Shown here piece by piece: positions 41,582 to 50,229 of a stretch of 64,000 bases of DNA. The translations under genes and the position numbers were made by a program. The notes beneath the pieces were generated by a model that worked only from the letters and a program-made list of their open reading frames with translations, had not been told where the DNA came from and made no database searches. Origin of the DNA: Methanomassiliicoccaceae archaeon (GTDB lineage Archaea > Thermoplasmatota > Thermoplasmata > Methanomassiliicoccales > Methanomethylophilaceae); NCBI GenBank assembly GCA_016284295.1, contig JAEEOP010000027.1, positions 25,179-89,178 of the forward strand, read 5' to 3'. The first letter of the stretch is position 1, and the number at the start of each line of letters is the position of its first letter.

Positions 41582-41962
41582 ATGCACGAAGTATCAGTCG
41601 TATCCACACTGGTCGATGCGGTCATCAGGGAGCTCGGCAAATACAAGGTGAAGAAGGTCAACTCGGTCACGGTCGTGATCGGCGAGATGACCAACCTCGG
41701 ACAGGAGCAGATGTCCTTCGCATACGAGATCGTGACGCGCAACACGATCCTCGAGGGTTCGGAATTCATCATCGAACCCGAGCCGATAGAGGTGGAGTGC
41801 GACAAATGCGGCTATGTCGGACCGGTCAAGGTCATTTCCGATCCAGATTTCGATACGCATTCGATACCTGTCCTTGCATGTCCTGAGTGCGGAGGCCCGA
41901 TAAAGGTCACCAAAGGTCAGTCATGCGTCGTCAGATGCATGGATATCGAGGAGGAGGAATGA
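41582..41962 (+). CDS. hypA: Hydrogenase nickel-incorporation protein HypA
   Basis: 126 residues. MHEVSVV supplies the N-terminal nickel ligand His2, and the zinc site is Cys73-Cys76 with Cys100-Cys103. It delivers nickel to [NiFe] hydrogenases. The start at 41582 is decided by a TATTTTATG box centred 27 bp upstream, which makes the message leaderless and exposes MHE; the in-frame start upstream would bury it. The stop overlaps hypD (TGATG). Confidence 0.94.
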   Translation: MHEVSVVSTLVDAVIRELGKYKVKKVNSVTVVIGEMTNLGQEQMSFAYEIVTRNTILEGSEFIIEPEPIEVECDKCGYVGPVKVISDPDFDTHSIPVLACPECGGPIKVTKGQSCVVRCMDIEEEE

Positions 41963-43050
41963 TGTTCAAATACAGGGATGAGCAGACTGCGAAGAAGATC
42001 CTGGACGGGATCAAGGCGATGGGTGTCGAAGCGAAGTTCATGCACATCTGCGGTACCCACCAGGACACGATCGTCAGGTTCGGGCTCGAGCAGATGCTCA
42101 ACGACGTCGGTATAGAGATCGCCCAGGGTCCCGGATGCCCTGTCTGCGTCACGACCAGCCAGGAGATCGCGGATGCGATCACGCTCGCCAGGAACGGCGT
42201 CACGGTCACCGCGTTCGGGGACCTGATGAGGGTGCCAACAACCATCGGCTCGCTCTTCCAGGCCAAAGCGGACGGAGCTGATGTCAGGATCGTCTATTCC
42301 ATCGACGATGCTGTTGCCATGGCCAGGGAGCAGAAGGACAAGCCCCTGGTGTTCGTGGGGGTCGGTTTCGAGACCACCGCACCGTCCACGTGCGTTCCAC
42401 TCCACAAGGACGCCTGCCCTGAGAACTTCAGCATCTACAGCTGCCACAGGATCTGCCCCCCTGTGCTCAAGACTATATTCGATTTGGGGGAATCGCACAT
42501 CCAGGGACTGATAGAGCCCGGACACGTGGCCGTGGTCACCGGTACCGGCATGTTCCAACCGTTCTCCGAAGGCCCCTACAACATGCCCCAGGTCGTCTCC
42601 GGATTCGAACCCCTGGACCTCCTGATGTCCGTGTACATGCTGTGCAAGCAGATCAGGGACGGAAGGCACGAGGTGGAGAACGAGTACACCAGGCTCGTGA
42701 GGCCGGAAGGCAATCCGATCGCCATGAAACTGATCGAGGACACATTCACACCCGTGGACCGCCACTGGAGGGGATTCCCCATGGTACCCAAGTCCGCACT
42801 TGCCCTGAAGGAGCAGTTCGCGGACCACGACGCCACCAAGGTCCACGAGGACATACTGAAGAACACGCCCGAGGTTGAAGCGGAAGCGAAAGGATGCAAG
42901 TGCGGGGACGTGCTCAGGGGATTGATCAAATCCGAGCAGTGCCCCATGTTCGGCAAGGTCTGCAAGCCGTCGAACCCCATGGGACCCTGCATGGTATCCG
43001 CGGAAGGGAACTGCAGCATCGCGTACAGGCTGGGCAACAGGAGGCTCTGA
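41962..43050 (+). CDS. hypD: Hydrogenase formation protein HypD
   Basis: 362 residues; with HypC it assembles the Fe(CN)2CO centre. Conserved Cys motifs FMHICGTHQDT and QGPGCPVCVTT are present, plus GVGFETTAPS and the C-terminal 4Fe-4S cysteines (KCGDVLRG ... CPMFGKVCKPSNPMGPCMVS). A GAGGAGGA Shine-Dalgarno in the end of hypA is spaced 6 bases from ATG 41962 (a second ATG lies 3 bases earlier). hypC, hypE and hypF are not in the window. Confidence 0.95.
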   Translation: MFKYRDEQTAKKILDGIKAMGVEAKFMHICGTHQDTIVRFGLEQMLNDVGIEIAQGPGCPVCVTTSQEIADAITLARNGVTVTAFGDLMRVPTTIGSLFQAKADGADVRIVYSIDDAVAMAREQKDKPLVFVGVGFETTAPSTCVPLHKDACPENFSIYSCHRICPPVLKTIFDLGESHIQGLIEPGHVAVVTGTGMFQPFSEGPYNMPQVVSGFEPLDLLMSVYMLCKQIRDGRHEVENEYTRLVRPEGNPIAMKLIEDTFTPVDRHWRGFPMVPKSALALKEQFADHDATKVHEDILKNTPEVEAEAKGCKCGDVLRGLIKSEQCPMFGKVCKPSNPMGPCMVSAEGNCSIAYRLGNRRL

Positions 43051-43051
43051 C

Positions 43052-43615
43052 ATGACGCAGCTCATGACCGACCTCCATCTAAACAAGCGCATTCTGATCG
43101 TGACCAACGATTCCAAGGTCTTCAAGGACAAGAACAGGCTGCTCTCCGCATTCGAGATGTTCGAGGGAAGGGCCACAGAGGTCAAGAACCTGGTCGCACG
43201 CCTGGACACCGCCATGGACGACAAGGGAAAGAAGCTCTGCGACGTCTCCTACGGTGTTATCACGGCACGCTACGGGTTCGTCCCGGGAAACTACATGATC
43301 ACAGGATACGACGAGACCATGGACACCAGGGAGGAGTTCAAGGCGGTCGATGAGAAGAAGAGCTTCGTTGATCAGGTATCGTACCTGACCAGGCCCTTCG
43401 ACAAGGTGATATTCTGCATGCCCAAGGAGATGTTCAGGCTTTTCCTCGAGGCGGACGGCATCGACAACGGAAAGCTCATCGCTGTGACCAACCCCGAGTT
43501 CGAGGAGGAATGCAGGAAGAGGGATTGGGTCTACCTGGAGCGCAAGGGCGCCCGCGTAGGCAGCGAGAACGCCGACAGGATCGAGCAGCTTGTAAGGGAA
43601 TTGTGCAAACAGTGA
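43052..43615 (+). CDS. Uncharacterised protein between hypD and hel308
   Basis: 187 residues, soluble. Notable stretches are NKRILIVTNDSKVFKDK, DVSYGVITARYGFVPGNYMI and FDKVIFCMPKEMF. The pattern of a Rossmann-like start and a TARYGFVP segment recalls DUF6884/YaaA-like proteins, but I would not assign it. It starts one base after hypD and ends 6 bases before hel308, so it is firmly within this transcript. A maturation or nucleic-acid role would both fit the context. Confidence 0.65.
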   Translation: MTQLMTDLHLNKRILIVTNDSKVFKDKNRLLSAFEMFEGRATEVKNLVARLDTAMDDKGKKLCDVSYGVITARYGFVPGNYMITGYDETMDTREEFKAVDEKKSFVDQVSYLTRPFDKVIFCMPKEMFRLFLEADGIDNGKLIAVTNPEFEEECRKRDWVYLERKGARVGSENADRIEQLVRELCKQ

Positions 43616-43621
43616 TCTTGG

Positions 43622-45916
43622 ATGAGGGTAGACGAGCTCGAGATTTCTGACAGGGTCGCCGAGGCCCTCATGGACGCGGGTTTCATCAATCTGCACCCTC
43701 CCCAGGCGCAGGCCATACCGCTGGCCCTGCAGGGCCACAACCTCGTGGCGGCGATACCGACCGCCAGCGGGAAGTCGCTCATCGGATACATCCCCGCCCT
43801 CCAGATGATGGTCGAGAAGGGGAAGAGAGTCCTCTACATAGTGCCGCTCAAGGCGCTGGCATCGGAGAAGAAGGAGGACTTCGACAGGTTCTCCCATCTA
43901 GGCATAAGGGCGGTGCTGAGCACCGGAGACCTGGATTCCGACGACAAGGGCATCGAGGATGCCAATGTTATCATAGCTACATCCGAAAAGGCGGACTCCA
44001 TGATCCGCCACGGCAGCAGATGGATCGATCAGGTGGGGTTGGTCATCGCTGACGAGGTCCACATGATCCATGATCCCGGAAGGGGGCCGACGCTGGAGGT
44101 GACGCTCACAAAGCTGATGAGGCGCAACAGGGAGCTGCAGATCATAGCCCTCTCAGCCACGATGTCCAACGCGTTCGACCTGGCGGAATGGCTGCATGCC
44201 AAGCTGGTAGAGAGCGACTGGCGCCCCATACCCCTGAAGGAGGGTGTCTATCACAACGGCAGGATCGAGTTCGACGACCGTTCCAAGAGGGAGGTGCCTC
44301 CTGCAGGGGAGGATGTCTGGAGCCTGGTGAAGCAAGCCGTCGAGGACGGCGGACAGGCGCTGGTGTTCGTGAACGCCAGACGTTCGACCGAGGCACTGGC
44401 GGTCAAGTACTCCAAGGAGATGGGCAAGATCGCCGGAAGGCCTCTCTCCCAGCAGGAGATCGGTATCCTCGAAGGTGAGACGGAGACCACAGCCACCGGG
44501 AAGAAGCTCTCATCATGCGTCAAATGCGGGATGGCGTTCCACAACGCCGGTCTGACCTACAGGCAGAGGAAGTTCGTCGAGGACGGGTTCCGCAGAGGGG
44601 ACATCAAATGCATAGTCGCCACGCCCACGCTGGCCGCAGGCATCAACCTCCCAGCGAGAAGGGTCATCGTCAGGGACACCACCCGCTACGAGACCAACTA
44701 CGGTAATTCCCCCATATCCGTCATGGAGGTGAAACAGATGTGCGGACGCGCCGGCAGGCCCGGATACGACCCGTACGGAGAGGCCGTGCTCATCGCCAAG
44801 AACGATGCCGACTTCGACCACCTGATGGAGGATTATGTGGATCACGACACGGAACGCCTCACATCGAAGCTGTTCAACGAGAAGATCCTGAGGAGCCATG
44901 TCCTCGGTCTGCTGGCCACCAACGATGCCGACAGCCAGGAGAGCATCATAGACTTCCTTAAGGAGACGTTCTTCGGAACGGTCTCACAGCTGTTCGGCAT
45001 AGAGAGCGTGGTGGATGGCATCGTCCGCTCGCTGGTCGACGAGGAGATGGCCAAGGTCGACGGCGACTCAATAAGGGCTACGTCCTTCGGCAAGAGGGTG
45101 TCCGACCTCTACATCGATCCTGCCTCCGCATCCATACTTAAGGAAGCGGTGGTGAACATCAACAACGATACCGAGGTGCTGCCGATACTGGTGGCCGCGG
45201 CCATGACGCCCGATGTCATTGGAATGTACCCCAAGAAATCGGACACGGACAGACTGAACTCCGTGTCGGATGCCATATGGGACAACCTGCTGGTGGACCC
45301 CGACGATATCGAGGACTACGATTACGAATACTTCAACAGCGACCTGAAGGTCGCCCTCCTCACCATGGACTGGATCGAGGAGATGAACGAGGATACCATA
45401 ACGGACATCATGGGCATCGGACCCGGCGACATCCGCGTGAAGGTGGACATGATGGATTGGATCATCTACGCCATGAGCGAGATCGCCTACATGTTCAACC
45501 CGATGGCGATCAAGAAGATCAGACCCCTCATGACCCGCATAAGATACGGGGTGAAGGAGGAGCTCATGGACCTGGTTTCGTTCAGAGGTGTTGGAAGGAG
45601 CAGGGCGAGGGCGCTGTTCAACAACGGCATCAAGGACAGGGCCGATGTCGCCGCCATAAGCGAATCCGACCTCGCTGCGATCCCCGGGATCGGTCCCGCA
45701 TTGGCTGCGAAGATGAAGCAGCAGGCCGGAGGGAGGTCTGAGCCTGAGAAGACCTATACCCCGTCCGAGGAGGAGGCCATGATGGCCGAGATGGCCGCCG
45801 AATACGGCGAGCCGGTCGTCATGCAGGAGCCTTCTGCGGAACCTCCTAAGAAGAGCTCTTCCAAAACCAAGCAGACAGAGGAAGGCTCCAAGCAGACCAA
45901 CCTCTTCGATTTCTGA
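43622..45916 (+). CDS. hel308: Hel308-type Ski2-family DNA helicase
   Basis: 764 residues. Walker A is PTASGKS (46-52), motif II DEVH (144-147), LSATMSNAFDLAEW (motif III), TPTLAAGINLPARRVI (motif V) and QMCGRAGRPGYDP (motif VI). A winged helix, ratchet and C-terminal HhH (GVGRSRARALFNNGI; IPGIGPALAAKM) follow. Hel308 unwinds lagging-strand forks. An extra tail of about 60 residues, acidic then Lys-rich, ends QTNLFDF, which resembles a PCNA-interacting peptide lacking its last aromatic. Confidence 0.93.
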   Translation: MRVDELEISDRVAEALMDAGFINLHPPQAQAIPLALQGHNLVAAIPTASGKSLIGYIPALQMMVEKGKRVLYIVPLKALASEKKEDFDRFSHLGIRAVLSTGDLDSDDKGIEDANVIIATSEKADSMIRHGSRWIDQVGLVIADEVHMIHDPGRGPTLEVTLTKLMRRNRELQIIALSATMSNAFDLAEWLHAKLVESDWRPIPLKEGVYHNGRIEFDDRSKREVPPAGEDVWSLVKQAVEDGGQALVFVNARRSTEALAVKYSKEMGKIAGRPLSQQEIGILEGETETTATGKKLSSCVKCGMAFHNAGLTYRQRKFVEDGFRRGDIKCIVATPTLAAGINLPARRVIVRDTTRYETNYGNSPISVMEVKQMCGRAGRPGYDPYGEAVLIAKNDADFDHLMEDYVDHDTERLTSKLFNEKILRSHVLGLLATNDADSQESIIDFLKETFFGTVSQLFGIESVVDGIVRSLVDEEMAKVDGDSIRATSFGKRVSDLYIDPASASILKEAVVNINNDTEVLPILVAAAMTPDVIGMYPKKSDTDRLNSVSDAIWDNLLVDPDDIEDYDYEYFNSDLKVALLTMDWIEEMNEDTITDIMGIGPGDIRVKVDMMDWIIYAMSEIAYMFNPMAIKKIRPLMTRIRYGVKEELMDLVSFRGVGRSRARALFNNGIKDRADVAAISESDLAAIPGIGPALAAKMKQQAGGRSEPEKTYTPSEEEAMMAEMAAEYGEPVVMQEPSAEPPKKSSSKTKQTEEGSKQTNLFDF

Positions 45917-45982
45917 TAGGGTTCAGCATCGCTGGGCGATTGCAGATGTTCCGATCATGGACGGCAGTCCCGAGAATTGCTG

Positions 45983-46009
45983 AAAAAAGATGGGGGAGGC
46001 CATCCCCCA
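45983..46009 (-). terminator. Terminator after thrC
   Basis: Stem TGGGGGA/TCCCCCA (45991-45997, 46003-46009); on the minus strand a run of six T follows after a few bases. Confidence 0.75.
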
Positions 46010-46020
46010 AAGGTTTAGGA

Positions 46021-47238
46021 TCACTGCGAGAGGATCCTCTCGACATCGGCGACGGAGTTGCCGCACTTGATCGGAGGGGCGCAGTTGTTGATGATCGTGT
46101 CGGGGTCCTTCAGACCGTTTCCGGTGCAGATGCAGACCACGCGCTCGTCCTTGTCGGCGACTCCGGTCTCGATGAGCTTCCTGAGTCCTGCAACGGATGC
46201 TGCGGATGCAGGTTCCACACATACTCCCTCCTTCCTTCCGAGGAGCAGCTGGGCGGAGATGATCTCCTCGTCGGTCACGGTGGTGCAGTATCCGCCGGTG
46301 GAGTACATGGCGTGGAGAGCCTTCCTTCCGCTGACGGGGTTTCCGATCCTGATGGCGGTGGCGACGGTCTCGGGGTTGGGTTCAGGCTCGAAGGTCTTAT
46401 TCTTCGCGGCGAACGCCCTTGCGACGGGTGCGGAGCCTGCTGCCTGGATACCGGTGAGCATCGGGACCTTATCGATCCATCCGACCTCCTTCAGCTCCAT
46501 GCATGCCTTGTAGACGGCCCAGATGTTCGCGGCGTTACCTACGGGCAGGATGATCCTGTCGGGCACGTCGTAGCACAGCTGGTCGATGATCTCGAAGAGG
46601 ACGGACTTCTGTCCCTCGGGGCGGTAGGGGTTGATGGAGTTGAGCAGGTACAGCTTCCTCTCGTCCGCCATCTTCCTCGCCAGTGCGAGGGCGTCGTCGA
46701 AGTTACCGTCGATGGACAGGACCTTGGCTCCGAAGAACAGGGCCTGCGCGAGCTTTCCCATGGCGACCTTTCCGGAAGGGAGGAACACTGCGCACTTCAT
46801 GCCCGCCTTGGCGGCGTAGGCTGCGAGGGATGCGGAGGTGTTACCCGTGGATGCGCATCCGACTACTGTGGCTCCCAGCTCCTTGGCGTGGGAGACTCCC
46901 ATGGTCATCCCCCTGTCCTTGAAGGAACCGGTGGGGTTCAGACCCTCGAACTTGACGAAGGTGTTCTTGCATCCGATCGCCTCTCCCAACGCCTGGGTGG
47001 AGTACAGCGGGGTCCCACCTTCCTGGATCGAAACCTTGTGGGCAGGGTCGACGGGCATGAAGGGTGCGTACCTCCACACTCCGATGGGCGCCTTGCGGAG
47101 ATCCTCGGGCTTCATCTCCTTGACTTTCTCAAGATCCATCTTGACGGTCAGAAGACCGCCGCACTTGGGGCAGGTGTTGACGAACGGGTCGTCGACCTCT
47201 GCTCCACAATCCCAACAGACTACTTTGTGTGCTGCCAT
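46021..47238 (-). CDS. thrC: Threonine synthase
   Basis: 405 residues; converts O-phosphohomoserine to threonine with PLP. An N-terminal zinc ribbon (CWDCG ... CPKCGG) precedes the PLP Lys in NPTGSFKDRGM, and CASTGNTSASLAAYAAKAG and PVGNAANIWAVYK bind the phosphate and cofactor. It follows thrB with a one-base gap, forming a two-gene threonine operon with its promoter upstream of thrB. Confidence 0.95.
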   Translation of the reverse strand: MAAHKVVCWDCGAEVDDPFVNTCPKCGGLLTVKMDLEKVKEMKPEDLRKAPIGVWRYAPFMPVDPAHKVSIQEGGTPLYSTQALGEAIGCKNTFVKFEGLNPTGSFKDRGMTMGVSHAKELGATVVGCASTGNTSASLAAYAAKAGMKCAVFLPSGKVAMGKLAQALFFGAKVLSIDGNFDDALALARKMADERKLYLLNSINPYRPEGQKSVLFEIIDQLCYDVPDRIILPVGNAANIWAVYKACMELKEVGWIDKVPMLTGIQAAGSAPVARAFAAKNKTFEPEPNPETVATAIRIGNPVSGRKALHAMYSTGGYCTTVTDEEIISAQLLLGRKEGVCVEPASAASVAGLRKLIETGVADKDERVVCICTGNGLKDPDTIINNCAPPIKCGNSVADVERILSQ

Positions 47239-47239
47239 T

Positions 47240-48172
47240 TCAAATCCTCCTGCATCCGGAACCGCATTCCGTGATCCAGGTGTCGCATCTCATCCCGTTG
47301 TCGGAATAGACCTTCTCGACGGCCTCGGCTATGGCCTTGCCGTCGGTGACATCCTTGTTGAAAAGTGAAAGTATGCACGGGCCGGAACCGCCTATGCATG
47401 ACGATATCGCGCCGTTGGCCCTGGCGACCTCCTCGGCCTCCCTGATGTGAGGGACGAGCTTCTGCCTTGCGGGCTCGATGACCGCATCGGCGATGGACCT
47501 TCCAATAAGGTCTATGTCTCCTGCCATCATGGCGTACACGAGCGATGATGCGTGACCTATGTGGAAGACCATGTCCTTGAGGGCGACCTCCTTGGGCAGG
47601 ACGGCCCTTGCATCCTTCGTGGGGACCAGGACGTCCGGGAGGGCTGCCACCACACCGAGGTTCTTCGGCGGCCTGACGGACATGACGTCCAGAGGCTCGT
47701 TGGACCTTATGATGGTGAATCCTCCAAGGATGCAGGGTGCTACGTTGTCAGCGTGGAATCCGCCGGATGTCACCCCTTCCGCCGTGGCGGCGCAGATGAT
47801 GAGCTCGTTCATGGAAAGCTTCTCGCCGGTCATGACGTGCGCGAGGTACGCTCCGCCCGATGCGGATGCTCCGGAAGAGCCCATTCCGCTGCAGGGACGG
47901 ATGCCCTTGGTGATCTTGATCTCCATGCCGAAGTCGGCATTGCATCTCTTCAGGACCTCCTTGGCCGCTATCGTCACAGAGTTGGTGTCGGGATCCAGCG
48001 GGATGCTCTCGGCCCCCGGTCCGTTGACCTCGACGATCCTGAGCCCGGATTCGATCTTCCTGCCCTCGATTATGTCGCAGGGCCCCTCGAATGCGATTCC
48101 GAAGGTATCGAACCCAGCCCCTATGTTGGCTGACGTTGCTGGTGCGGCTATCTTGATCCATTCATCGCTCAT
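47240..48172 (-). CDS. thrB: Homoserine kinase
   Basis: 310 residues of the GHMP kinase family: APATSANIGAGFDTFGIA near the start, ATP loop PCSGMGSSGASASGGAYLA, and SCIGGSGPCILSLF near the C-terminus. It phosphorylates homoserine for the adjacent threonine synthase. A TATTTAAA-like box (about 48208-48216) predicts a start of transcription near 48185, inside a perfect palindrome, so the operon appears repressible. Confidence 0.95.
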   Translation of the reverse strand: MSDEWIKIAAPATSANIGAGFDTFGIAFEGPCDIIEGRKIESGLRIVEVNGPGAESIPLDPDTNSVTIAAKEVLKRCNADFGMEIKITKGIRPCSGMGSSGASASGGAYLAHVMTGEKLSMNELIICAATAEGVTSGGFHADNVAPCILGGFTIIRSNEPLDVMSVRPPKNLGVVAALPDVLVPTKDARAVLPKEVALKDMVFHIGHASSLVYAMMAGDIDLIGRSIADAVIEPARQKLVPHIREAEEVARANGAISSCIGGSGPCILSLFNKDVTDGKAIAEAVEKVYSDNGMRCDTWITECGSGCRRI

Positions 48173-48174
48173 AC

Positions 48175-48188
48175 GATCACGTGTGATC
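48175..48188. promoter_or_regulatory. Palindrome overlapping the thrBC transcription start
   Basis: GATCAC-GT-GTGATC lies between the thrB TATA box and its start codon, three bases upstream of the latter. Position is that of a repressor site. Confidence 0.5.
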
Positions 48189-48340
48189 GCGTGTATCCCC
48201 TATTCCTAAATAAAAGTAACAAGGCCACATTGGAAGGGTTTGCAGGGAGCCAAAAGTCCATATGTGTGCAATTATGTCCAAATATAGCCATCAATTTGTT
48301 CAAATATCCTTGAAATCCTTCATTCCCGCATGGATTCCGA

Positions 48341-48358
48341 AGGAGGGCCATCCCTCCT
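48341..48358 (+). promoter_or_regulatory. Leader hairpin upstream of the 48378 gene
   Basis: Stem AGGAGGG/CCCTCCT with loop CCAT. A TATA-like TCAAATATC at about 48299-48308 would start the transcript near 48331, so the hairpin lies in a leader of about 47 bases and sequesters an AGGAGG sequence. Confidence 0.45.
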
Positions 48359-48377
48359 GTCTCGGTCCCAAGGATGT

Positions 48378-49274
48378 ATGAAAATGAGAAAACTACTGAT
48401 CTTCATGGCCATTGCCGTATTGATCCTGTCCGCCTTCGTCATCATCGATGCGGATGAGGGTGCGGTCGACGGCGCCGCCAAGACGAACTACGAGGTCGGC
48501 GACACATGCACGTTCTACTCCGGTACCGGTACGACGAAGCATAACCCGAGCTCGGATACGGCCGCGTACGGGAAGGATACAAGGGTGAAGGTGACCATGG
48601 TCGTGGACAGCCTCCCCAAGGCCGCGGACAGCGGATGGGACGATTACGGCGACATGAGGGTCACCGGCTTCGAGTTCAGCGCCGCATCCGACCTGGTCTA
48701 CATCCCTTCCTATGTCCTGTACAAATCCACCGTCGACGGGGTGTCTCACATCTACCTCTACAGGGTCGTCTCCATCGACGATTCGGCGAAGAAGCAGCTC
48801 GACGACAAGGGCATGGAGGTCGTCCTGCCGAAGGCCCTCAGGGACGAATCGTTCGGAAGCAACGTGACCGTGACGACCGAGGGATACTACATGGACACCA
48901 AAGGCAACACCGTGCACTACAGCGTGGACGAGACGATGCCCACCTACATGAACGGGTTCGGGAGCTATGCCAACTACGGATATTCGGATAATCCGGACAG
49001 CAGGTACTGCGAGCAGGGCACCGTAACGAAGGTCGAGTATGCGGAAGGACAGACGACCTATGACCTGAAGACGGTCAACTGGAGCAAGAACCCGATGGTG
49101 TCCTGCGACAGATGGGTGTGCGGATCCTTCCCCGACATGATCGGCGTCGTGGTGTCCGAACCTGCACCGCAGCCTTCCGGGGACAGTTCCGAGACGTATC
49201 AGTACGTGCTCACCGGACTGGCCATACTGATCACGATGATCGTCGGAATTTGGCTCATCAGAAGGAAAGGGTGA
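48378..49274 (+). CDS. Secreted, membrane-anchored protein of unknown function
   Basis: 298 residues. A signal segment (KLLIFMAIAVLILSAFVII) leads into a Gly/Ser/Asp/Tyr-rich extracellular region (YEVGDTCTFYSGTGTTK near its start; YANYGYSDNPDSRYC), then a Pro/Ser linker and a C-terminal helix (LTGLAILITMIVGIWLI) ending RRKG. It is a surface protein anchored at the C-terminus, like the 35644 gene product but not homologous in its body. The start is MKMRKLL at 48378; the frame is open upstream to 48330 through the leader hairpin. Confidence 0.72.
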   Translation: MKMRKLLIFMAIAVLILSAFVIIDADEGAVDGAAKTNYEVGDTCTFYSGTGTTKHNPSSDTAAYGKDTRVKVTMVVDSLPKAADSGWDDYGDMRVTGFEFSAASDLVYIPSYVLYKSTVDGVSHIYLYRVVSIDDSAKKQLDDKGMEVVLPKALRDESFGSNVTVTTEGYYMDTKGNTVHYSVDETMPTYMNGFGSYANYGYSDNPDSRYCEQGTVTKVEYAEGQTTYDLKTVNWSKNPMVSCDRWVCGSFPDMIGVVVSEPAPQPSGDSSETYQYVLTGLAILITMIVGIWLIRRKG

Positions 49275-49310
49275 CCGTAGGATTATCTATCTGTAACGGG
49301 GTTTTCATCT

Positions 49311-49763
49311 ATGCATTTCCAGATCATCGGCATGCGCGGAGACGCGGAATTCGACGACATAGTCCGCCACTTCACATCCATGGGAGGGGACGTGGTCCTC
49401 ATGGACCCGGACATGGTGGTCGGCAAGGGCCACATAATATCCGCGGTCCGCCATGCCGAGAGGTCCTTCGCGGAGGGGACCAACAGGTCCAAGACCCTCC
49501 TGACGGAGATAATCCTCTACGCCGCATGGGAGAGACAGATCTCCAAGGCTCTGGCGAAGATGAAGCCCAAGGGGAACGAGTACGTCGCGCTGCTCATATG
49601 CATCAAGGACCCGGAGCTGGAGTCCATAGGCATGGTAAGGGATGATTCGCTCATAGCGCCCACCGATGCCAAGGCCGAGAAGCTCGGACTGGTGAAGGGT
49701 CCCATCCCTTACGAGGACCAGGCCATCGAGAACGTGGCCATGGTGGAGCTGCTGAAGCAGTGA
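49311..49763 (+). CDS. cgi121: KEOPS complex subunit Cgi121
   Basis: 150 residues matching archaeal Cgi121, which helps KEOPS make t6A at position 37 of ANN-decoding tRNAs by binding the tRNA 3' end. Recognisable stretches are MDPDMVVGKGHIISAVRHAE, LLTEIILYAAWERQISKAL and VALLICIKDPELE. A TATA-like ATTATCTAT about 25 bp upstream suggests a leaderless message. Other KEOPS genes are not in the window. Confidence 0.85.
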   Translation: MHFQIIGMRGDAEFDDIVRHFTSMGGDVVLMDPDMVVGKGHIISAVRHAERSFAEGTNRSKTLLTEIILYAAWERQISKALAKMKPKGNEYVALLICIKDPELESIGMVRDDSLIAPTDAKAEKLGLVKGPIPYEDQAIENVAMVELLKQ

Positions 49764-49797
49764 AGACCTGGGAATTCTTTCTAAAACTTGGTAAGGT

Positions 49798-49821
49798 GGA
49801 GGGGATATCCCCTCCTTTTAT
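49798..49821. terminator. Bidirectional terminator between cgi121 and the HMG operon
   Basis: The 18-base palindrome GGAGGGGATATCCCCTCC is followed by TTTTATT on the plus strand. It also lies just past the stop of the convergent DUF35 gene. Confidence 0.7.
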
Positions 49822-49824
49822 TGT

Positions 49825-50229
49825 TCACTCGATCGGCACGAACTTGTAACCGTAGCGGATGATCCCGGACTCGCCGTCGGTGGACAGCTTCCTGAGCACC
49901 GCACGGACGGGCATACCGATCTGGATCTGATCGAACTCGACATCGACCAGCTGCGCAGTGACCATCACTCCGTCGTCGGTCTGGACCATGGCGACCGCAT
50001 ACGGCTTCTGGAGGTTGTTGGACTCCGGCGCCTCGTGCACTATCGAGAACGAGAACACCTTTCCGGTCCTGCAGATATCGTACTCCTCCATCTTGCCCAT
50101 GCTGGCCCTGCGGCACACCGGGCAGAAGCTGCGTGCAGGGAAGAACAGCTTCCCGCAGTTCGTGCACTTGGTCCCTTTCAGGTTGTACCTTCCGGGGATC
50201 TCTCTCCATTCCCTTGCTACTCCGGACAT
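49825..50229 (-). CDS. DUF35 OB-fold/zinc-ribbon scaffold protein
   Basis: 134 residues: zinc ribbon C-x(2)-C-x(10)-C-x(2)-C (CTNC ... CPVC) followed by an OB fold (VFSFSIVHEAPE; YAVAMVQTDDGVMVTAQL). In archaea this protein bridges acetoacetyl-CoA thiolase and HMG-CoA synthase and shares one CoA channel with them. Its start overlaps the thiolase stop by one base (TGATG), and it is last in the operon. Confidence 0.9.
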   Translation of the reverse strand: MSGVAREWREIPGRYNLKGTKCTNCGKLFFPARSFCPVCRRASMGKMEEYDICRTGKVFSFSIVHEAPESNNLQKPYAVAMVQTDDGVMVTAQLVDVEFDQIQIGMPVRAVLRKLSTDGESGIIRYGYKFVPIE

